Part shown: in pieces, positions 59,120-64,000 of the stretch
Numbering within the stretch: the first letter of the stretch is position 1
How the letters are laid out: the number at the start of each line of letters is the position of its first letter
NCBI RefSeq assembly: GCF_003323715.1
Contig: NZ_QOIN01000046.1
Span: 434,001 to 498,000 of the forward strand
Reading direction: 5' to 3'
Source of the DNA: Streptomyces diacarni
GTDB lineage: Bacteria; Actinomycetota; Actinomycetes; Streptomycetales; Streptomycetaceae
Length of the DNA stretch: 64,000 bases
The notes under the pieces: generated by a model
What the model was told of the DNA's origin: nothing
The model's input: only the letters and a program-made list of their open reading frames with translations
Database searches by the model: none
Program-made: the position numbers and the translations under genes

Positions 59120-61360
59120 TCACACGCCCGAGTGCACCGGTTCCTTGTCCTTGCCGCTGTCGTTGTCGGCGGTTGCGGACGCGTCCTCGGTCGCCTTGCC
59201 GGGGTCCGACTCGCTCAGCCCGACCCTGGCGTGCAGCCGCCGCAGCGGTCGGGGCGCGTACCAGGAGGTGCGGCCCAGCAGCCGCATGGCGGCCGGCACG
59301 AGTACGCCGCGCACCGCGACGGCGTCGATCAGGATGGCGAGCCCGCTGCCGAGGCCGAACATCTGCAGGAACGAGATCTGGCTGGTGGCGAAGGCGAAGA
59401 AGCTGACCGCCAGCAGTCCCGCCGCCATGGTGACGATGCGTCCGGTACGGGAGAGGCCGCCGGCCACGGCCTCACGGTCGTCGGTGCCCGCGTCGTGCAG
59501 TTCCTTGATGCGGCTGGTCACGAAGACCTCGTAGTCCATGGACAGCCCGAAGACGATGCAGAACATCAAAACCGTCATCGAGGTGTCCATCGGCATCGCG
59601 GTGAAGCCCAGCACCGAGGACAGGTGGCCGTCCTGGAAGACCCAGACCATGGCGCCGATGGCCGCCGTCAGGCTGATCGCGTTCAGCACCAGGGCCCGCA
59701 GCGGCTGGACGACGCTGCCGGTGAAGAGGAACAGCAGTACGAACGTCGAGCCGAGGACCCACAGCACGGCCGCGGGCAGCTTGTCGGCGATGGCGGTCTT
59801 GGAGTCGATGAGCGCCGCGTCCTGGCCGCCGACGAGTACGCGGACACCGTCGGGCCCCGGCATGGCGCGGAGGTCGCGGACGAGTTCTGCGGCCGCGTCC
59901 GAGGCGGGGGTGGTCTTCGTGGTGACGGTCAGCCGGTGGACACCGTCGCGTTCGAAGGCGGCGGCCGAGGCGTCCGGCTTCCGTACGGCGTGCCCCGCGG
60001 CCCAGGTGCCGGTGGCGGACCGGACGCGGACGACGCCCTCCAGCCGCGAGACGTCGGCGGCGTACCGGGCGACGGCCCGCTGTGGGGCGCTCTCCTCGGA
60101 GACCAGGGCGATGCTCGCGGCGTCGTTGCCCGCGAAGTCCTGCTGGAGCACCGTGGAGACCTGGCGGCTCTCGGCGGACTCGGGCAGCACCCGCTCGTCG
60201 GGGGAGCCGAACGTGGCACCCAGCAGCGGGCTCGCGGCCAGCAGCAGGACGGCCAGCACCGGCAGGGCCGTCAGCGCCGGCCGCCGCATGACGGTGGTCG
60301 CCATCTTCCGCCACAGCGGGGCCTCGGGGCGGCGCACCGCGTCGGCCCAGGGCAGCCGCCCCTTGTTGACCCGCTCTCCGAGCACCGCGAGCAGGGCGGG
60401 GACGATCAGCAGTGCGGCCAGTGCGGCGATGGCCACCACCCCGATGCCCGCGTACGCGAAGGAGCGCAGGAAGAACGGGGGGAAGAGCAGCAGTGCGGCC
60501 AGTGCGGCGACCACGGTGGCGGCCGAGAAGAGGATGGTGCGCCCCGCCGTGCGCACGGTCGTGCGCAGCGCCCGCGCCGTCTCATCACCTGCGCCGAGCC
60601 GTTCGCGGAAGCGGCTGACCAGCAGCAGTCCGTAGTCGATGCCAAGACCCAGACCGAGCGCCGTGGTCAGGTTGACGGCGAAGACGGAGACGTCGGTGAC
60701 GCTGCCGAGGACGTAGAGCTCGGCGAAGGTGCCCAGGATGGCCACGACCCCGATGGCCAGGGGCAGCAGGGCCGCGACGACGCTGCCGAAGGCGATGATC
60801 AGCAGCACGAGCGTCACGGGGACGGCGATGGCCTCGGCCAGCGCGAGGTCCCCGGAGACCTGCGCGGTGATGTCGCCGTTCAGTGCGGCAGGGCCGCCCG
60901 CCTGGACGCTGACCGGGCCCTTCTCGCCGGTCCACTGGCCGGTCACCTCGGTGATCCGCTCGGTGTCGGCGTCGTCCATGTGGGCCAGCACGAGGGCGCG
61001 GTCGCCGTCGCGTGAGGTGAGCGCCGAGCCTCCCGGAGCCCAGTAGGAGGTCACCTGGGAGACGCCCGGCTCGGCGCGCAGGCCGCGTGTCAGCTTTTCC
61101 CCGGCCCGTTCGACGGCGGGGGCGTCCAGGTCGCCGTCCTGGGCGGAGACGAGCAGGACGAGATTGTTCTCTCCGCCGAACTTCTCCTCGATCAGTGCGG
61201 CGGCCCGTGAGGAGGGCGAGGCGGGATCGTCGAATCCGCCGCCCTTCAGCTTGCCGAAGGCGCCGAAGCCGACGGCGGCGAGCGCCACCACCGCCAGCAG
61301 GGCGAGCAGGAGCACGGTGCGCGCCCTGCGGTAGGTGAAGTCGGCTGTGCGGTCGAGCAC
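59120..61360 (-). CDS. MMPL-family transporter
   Basis: Predicted 746-residue membrane protein of the RND superfamily. It has two repeats, each a membrane segment, a large outer domain and then five more membrane segments: first segment about 15-35 (TVLLLALLAVVALAAVGFGAF), FGGENNLVLLVSAQD in the outer domain, ALGLGLGIDYGLLLVSRFRE in TM4 with its two Asp/Tyr motif, then TAGRTILFSAATVVAALAAL. The second repeat has FGLSMDYEVFVTSRIKELHD and GRIVTMAAGLLAVSFFAFAT. Those Asp-Tyr pairs are the proton-relay signature of MmpL proteins. It likely exports a lipid or hydrophobic compound. It diverges from a TetR gene with two operators in between. Confidence 0.93.
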   Translation of the reverse strand: MLDRTADFTYRRARTVLLLALLAVVALAAVGFGAFGKLKGGGFDDPASPSSRAAALIEEKFGGENNLVLLVSAQDGDLDAPAVERAGEKLTRGLRAEPGVSQVTSYWAPGGSALTSRDGDRALVLAHMDDADTERITEVTGQWTGEKGPVSVQAGGPAALNGDITAQVSGDLALAEAIAVPVTLVLLIIAFGSVVAALLPLAIGVVAILGTFAELYVLGSVTDVSVFAVNLTTALGLGLGIDYGLLLVSRFRERLGAGDETARALRTTVRTAGRTILFSAATVVAALAALLLFPPFFLRSFAYAGIGVVAIAALAALLIVPALLAVLGERVNKGRLPWADAVRRPEAPLWRKMATTVMRRPALTALPVLAVLLLAASPLLGATFGSPDERVLPESAESRQVSTVLQQDFAGNDAASIALVSEESAPQRAVARYAADVSRLEGVVRVRSATGTWAAGHAVRKPDASAAAFERDGVHRLTVTTKTTPASDAAAELVRDLRAMPGPDGVRVLVGGQDAALIDSKTAIADKLPAAVLWVLGSTFVLLFLFTGSVVQPLRALVLNAISLTAAIGAMVWVFQDGHLSSVLGFTAMPMDTSMTVLMFCIVFGLSMDYEVFVTSRIKELHDAGTDDREAVAGGLSRTGRIVTMAAGLLAVSFFAFATSQISFLQMFGLGSGLAILIDAVAVRGVLVPAAMRLLGRTSWYAPRPLRRLHARVGLSESDPGKATEDASATADNDSGKDKEPVHSGV

Positions 61361-61413
61361 GTGGTTCCCCCCGGTGGATGTGGCAGTGCGAAGGCGGGCG
61401 GCGGCCCCGCAGG

Positions 61414-61465
61414 ATGTTTACGCCGTCAACATGATGATGGCGGCGAATGTTACGGCCGTCAACAT
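61414..61465. promoter_or_regulatory. Two matching 19-bp TetR-type operators between MMPL and TetR genes
   Basis: Near-palindromes ATGTTTACGCCGTCAACAT (61414-61432) and ATGTTACGGCCGTCAACAT (61447-61465) share ATGTT...CCGTCAACAT. Their starts are 33 bases apart, about three DNA turns, so bound dimers would lie on the same face. The second overlaps the extreme 5' ATG of the TetR frame, which argues for a downstream start. Confidence 0.8.
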
Positions 61466-61473
61466 CGGGCAGG

Positions 61474-62190
61474 ATGGAGGCCATGGAGGCGAACAGTGCA
61501 GCGAGGGGGCGGACGGCCCCCGGTGAAACCAGGGCGAGCGGTGGCAAAGAGGGCCGCTACCACCACGGCGACCTGCGCAACGCGTTGATCCGAGCCGCCA
61601 TCGAACTGGCTGCCGAAGGCGGTCCGGACGCCGTGGTGCTGCGCGCCGCCGCCCGCAAGGTCGGCGTCTCCGCCACGGCCGCCTACCGCCACTTCGAGGG
61701 CCAGGGCGATCTGCTGGGCGCGGTCAAGGAGTACGGCCAGCAGCGCCTCGTCGCCTGCATGGAGGCGGTGGGCCGCGCGAGCGAGGACGTGGGGCCCCGG
61801 ACGGTCACGGACCGCATGATGGAGCTCGGACGCGGCTACGTGCGCTTCGCCCGGGAGGAGCCCGGCCTCTACCGCACGGCCTTCTGCCGCAAGGCCCTCG
61901 GCGCCGTCGGCCTCACCGAGGAAGGGGGTCTGGCCGACGTGGAGGGGGAGCAGCCCGGCTGGGAGACCCGCTCCTTCGAACTGCTCACCGAGACGCTGGA
62001 CGACGCCGTCGCCGCCGGTCTGATCACGCCCGAGCGCCGCCCCGGGGCCGAGCTGAGCGCCTGGGCCATGGTGCACGGGGTGGCCATGCTCTTCCTCGAC
62101 GGCCCGCTCGGCACCCTGACGGACGAGGAGTCCTCCTACGTCGTCGACCGCGTTCTGACCGACATCCTGGCCGGTTTGATGTCCTCCTGA
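61474..62190 (+). CDS. TetR/AcrR-family repressor of the MMPL exporter
   Basis: Predicted 238-residue regulator. The N-terminal HTH is GRYHHGDLRNALIRAAIELAAEGGPDAVVLRAAARKVGVSATAAYRHFEGQGDLLGAV in continuous order (recognition helix VSATAAYRHF). The rest, about 85-235, is an all-helical ligand domain: YVRFAREEPGLYRTAFCR, ETLDDAVAAGLITPERRP and WAMVHGVAMLFLDGPLG. The start could be ATG 61474 or 61483; an ATG at 61447 lies within an operator and is less likely. It diverges from the MMPL gene and should repress both genes via the two operators until an exported compound binds. The ligand is unknown. Confidence 0.92.
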   Translation: MEAMEANSAARGRTAPGETRASGGKEGRYHHGDLRNALIRAAIELAAEGGPDAVVLRAAARKVGVSATAAYRHFEGQGDLLGAVKEYGQQRLVACMEAVGRASEDVGPRTVTDRMMELGRGYVRFAREEPGLYRTAFCRKALGAVGLTEEGGLADVEGEQPGWETRSFELLTETLDDAVAAGLITPERRPGAELSAWAMVHGVAMLFLDGPLGTLTDEESSYVVDRVLTDILAGLMSS

Positions 62191-62418
62191 CGGGTGATCA
62201 CGAATGTCGGACCCGGGATGGTGACCCACCGCACGGGGGATTGATGTACGGCGTAAGCTGTTTCGGTGCTGATGCGCGGTAAGTCGGGCGAGTCGGTCCT
62301 GGGCGAGGTGTGCCACGGGCCGCTTCCGCAGGCCAGCGCGTGCGGCGTGTCCGAAATAGGATGTTCTGGCGCGGCGGTGTAGAAACGGAGATGTGACGGC
62401 AATGGCCATGGGCAGTAC

Positions 62419-63402
62419 GTGGTGACCGCGGAGGAGGACGCGCACGCGAGCGCGGTGCTCTCCAAGGCCAGGGCGGAGAACTTCCCGGTGGCGCCGCGCT
62501 TCCTCCCCCGCGAGTGGCGTGACGACCTGATGGCCGTCTACGGATTCGCCCGCCTGGTCGACGACATCGGCGACAGCGACCTGACCTTCGGGGCCGAGCA
62601 CGCCGTCGCCCTCGGCCTGGCACCCGAACAGGCGGGCGACCCGCTCGCCATGCTCGACGCGTTCGAATCCGACCTGCACCGCGTCTTCGAGGGCACCGCA
62701 GGAGGCGCCGGCCCCACCGGCCGTACGGGCCCCACCGGCCGTACGGGCCCCACCGGCCGTACGGGCTCCGCCGCCGCGGCGCGCGAGCCCGGCCACCCGC
62801 TGCTGCGCGCCCTGGTGCCCACGGTGCGCCGCAGGGGCCTGACCCCCGAGCCGTTCCTCGCCCTGGTCGAGGCCAACCGGCAGGACCAGAAGGTCCGGCG
62901 CTACGCCACCTGGGGCGAACTGCTGGCCTACTGCGAACTGTCGGCCAACCCCGTCGGGCACCTCGTCCTGGCGATCACCGGCACCTCGACGCCCGAGCGG
63001 GTCCGCCGCTCCGACGCGGTCTGCACCGGGCTGCAGATCGTCGAGCACCTCCAGGACGTCGCCGAGGACCTGGCCCGCGACCGGATCTACCTGCCGGCCG
63101 AGGACATGGACCGCTTCCGCGTCAGCGAGTCGGACCTGGCGGCCCCCACCGCCAACGCCTCGGTCCGCGCCCTGGTCGCCTTCGAGGCCGACCGGGCGCT
63201 GGGCCTGCTGGACGAGGGCACGCCGCTGGTGCGCAGCGTCCACGGCAGGCTCAGGCTGCTGCTCGCCGGGTTCACCGGCGGCGGCAGGGCGGCGGCCGGG
63301 GCGCTGCGGGCCGCGCGGTACGACGTACTGGCAGGGGCTCCCAAGGCGGGCGCCGCGAGCGTGCTGCGCGAGTCCTGGGCGAGTCTGCGAGGAGAGGGGT
63401 GA
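62419..63402 (+). CDS. hpnC: Squalene synthase HpnC (hydroxysqualene synthase)
   Basis: Predicted 327-residue trans-isoprenyl-diphosphate enzyme. Motifs: ENFPVAPRFLPREWRDDLMA; the first Asp-rich motif FARLVDDIGDSD; LVEANRQDQKVRRYATWGEL; YCELSANPVGHLVLAI; and the second Asp-rich motif GLQIVEHLQDVAEDLARDRI in order. This is HpnC, which acts on presqualene diphosphate in the HpnCDE route to squalene and hopanoids. The start is one of the adjacent GTGs at 62419/62422; earlier ATGs are out of frame. Odd feature: after residue 96 there is an insertion with three GPTGRT repeats. It overlaps hpnD by four bases. Confidence 0.93.
   Translation: MVTAEEDAHASAVLSKARAENFPVAPRFLPREWRDDLMAVYGFARLVDDIGDSDLTFGAEHAVALGLAPEQAGDPLAMLDAFESDLHRVFEGTAGGAGPTGRTGPTGRTGPTGRTGSAAAAREPGHPLLRALVPTVRRRGLTPEPFLALVEANRQDQKVRRYATWGELLAYCELSANPVGHLVLAITGTSTPERVRRSDAVCTGLQIVEHLQDVAEDLARDRIYLPAEDMDRFRVSESDLAAPTANASVRALVAFEADRALGLLDEGTPLVRSVHGRLRLLLAGFTGGGRAAAGALRAARYDVLAGAPKAGAASVLRESWASLRGEG
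62710..62763. repeat. Three perfect 18-bp repeats inside hpnC
   Basis: GGCCCCACCGGCCGTACG occurs three times in tandem (62710, 62728, 62746) with no difference, and encodes the collagen-like GPTGRT units. Perfect identity suggests recent expansion; units are multiples of three, so copy-number changes keep the frame. Confidence 0.9.
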
Positions 63403-64000
63403 CCGGGACGGTGGGAAAGACAGCGAAGACCGCCAGAGCGGGCCGGGCCACGGAGGCCGGGTCCGCGCAACAGCTTCCGGGTCCCGTGAGCGCCGCCTAC
63501 CGCTACTGCGAGGCCGTCACGGGAGCGCAGGCCCGCAACTTCGCCTACGGCATCAGGCTGCTGCCCGGGCCCAAGCGGCAGGCCATGTCCGCGCTGTACG
63601 CCTTCTCCCGGCGCGTGGACGACATCGGCGACGGCGACCTGCCCGCCGAGGCCAAGCGCGAGCGCCTGGAGCGCACCCGGGACCTGCTCGCCCTGGTCAA
63701 GGACCGCCAGATCCGCGACGACGACACCGATCCGGTCGCCGTCGCGCTCAGCCACGCCGCCGACCGCTTCCCCCTCCCGCTCGACGCGTTGGACGAACTG
63801 ATCGACGGCGTCCTGATGGACGTCACCGGCGCCACGTACGAGACGTGGGACGAGCTGAAGGTCTACTGCCGCTGCGTGGCAGGGGCCGTCGGACGGCTCT
63901 CGCTGGGCGTCTTCGGCACGGTGCCCGGCGCGCGGGATGCGGCCCGCGCCCCCGAATACGCCGACACCCTGGGGCTGGCTCTCCAACTCACCAATATTCT
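63399..64000 (+). CDS. hpnD: Presqualene diphosphate synthase HpnD, 5' part (runs off the window)
   Basis: The first 200 codons of a trans-isoprenyl-diphosphate synthase are present; the gene continues past 64000. The GTG at 63399 overlaps the hpnC stop (GTGA); a GTG at 63411 is an alternative. After 30 disordered residues come AAYRYCEAVTGAQARNFAYG, the first Asp-rich site YAFSRRVDDIGDGD, LIDGVLMDVTGATYETWDEL and YCRCVAGAVGRLSLGVFG. HpnD joins two farnesyl diphosphates into presqualene diphosphate, the substrate for HpnC. The last visible residues LGLALQLTNI lead into the second Asp-rich motif outside the window. Confidence 0.93.
   Translation, partial: MTGTVGKTAKTARAGRATEAGSAQQLPGPVSAAYRYCEAVTGAQARNFAYGIRLLPGPKRQAMSALYAFSRRVDDIGDGDLPAEAKRERLERTRDLLALVKDRQIRDDDTDPVAVALSHAADRFPLPLDALDELIDGVLMDVTGATYETWDELKVYCRCVAGAVGRLSLGVFGTVPGARDAARAPEYADTLGLALQLTNI

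Noticed and set aside
62710..62763. CRISPR-like array of GGCCCCACCGGCCGTACG units
   Set aside because: Units are directly adjacent with no spacers, lie in frame in hpnC and encode a peptide repeat.

Overview
Organism: the window is very GC-rich, codon third positions are almost all G or C, and intergenic gaps are short. It carries a complete conservon with paired P450s, a TioE-type MerR regulator, an SCO6745-family gene, a DUF5941/CDP-alcohol transferase and the start of a hopanoid cluster. Together these point to the chromosome of a Streptomyces or close relative. The order from the beta-oxidation genes through idi to hpnC/hpnD recalls the S. coelicolor SCO673x-SCO676x stretch; this is from memory and was not checked. 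I saw no rRNA, tRNA, CRISPR array, prophage or transposase. Layout: 1-282 is the start of an acyl-CoA synthetase. 628-4269 is a reverse-strand amino-sugar operon (SIS isomerase, class II aldolase, DeoR regulator, GH114 polygalactosaminidase-like lipoprotein) behind a long inverted-repeat operator; this is the best candidate for a little-described system. 4250-4978 holds a small Gly/Gln-repeat protein and a DUF1203 gene. 5157-13992 is a fatty-acid degradation block: CoA-transferase, acyl-CoA dehydrogenase, thiolase and FadB-type fusion in one direction, then a MerR regulator and a FadD-type ligase that diverge from each other. 14122-18539 has an amino-acid permease, a DUF3558-like remnant, an erythromycin-esterase-like gene with a probable frameshift, and a TioE-like regulator. 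18496-24258 is a six-gene conservon (cvnA-B-C-D, CYP157-like, CYP154-like), tightly overlapping, in which the CYP157-like protein lacks the ExxR arginine. 24461-29449 has a DUF2236/MpaB oxygenase, secreted M1 and M14 peptidases and a D-amino-acid oxidase. 29536-40656 is a sugar-use locus of two divergent operons: two debranching/MGH1-type glycosidases, a TIM-barrel isomerase and a zinc dehydrogenase on one side; an ABC importer without its own ATPase, a ROK regulator and a Gfo/Idh/MocA oxidoreductase on the other. 40664-50448 contains an ABC-F protein, a nitroreductase, an unknown lipoprotein, Tex, an SCO6745-family protein, an enoyl-CoA hydratase broken by a small palindromic repeat, an RsbW-like ATP-binding protein and type I IPP isomerase. 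50677-59032 has galE and a seven-gene run of two CDP-alcohol transferases, a nucleotidyltransferase, a glycerol-1-phosphate-dehydrogenase-like enzyme, a glycosyltransferase and a TagGH-like exporter, which looks like a pathway for a phosphate-linked envelope polymer or lipid. 59120-62190 is an MMPL exporter with a divergent TetR regulator and two matching operators. 62419 to the end is hpnC and the 5' part of hpnD, the entry to squalene and hopanoids; idi at 49888-50448 feeds the same isoprenoid supply.
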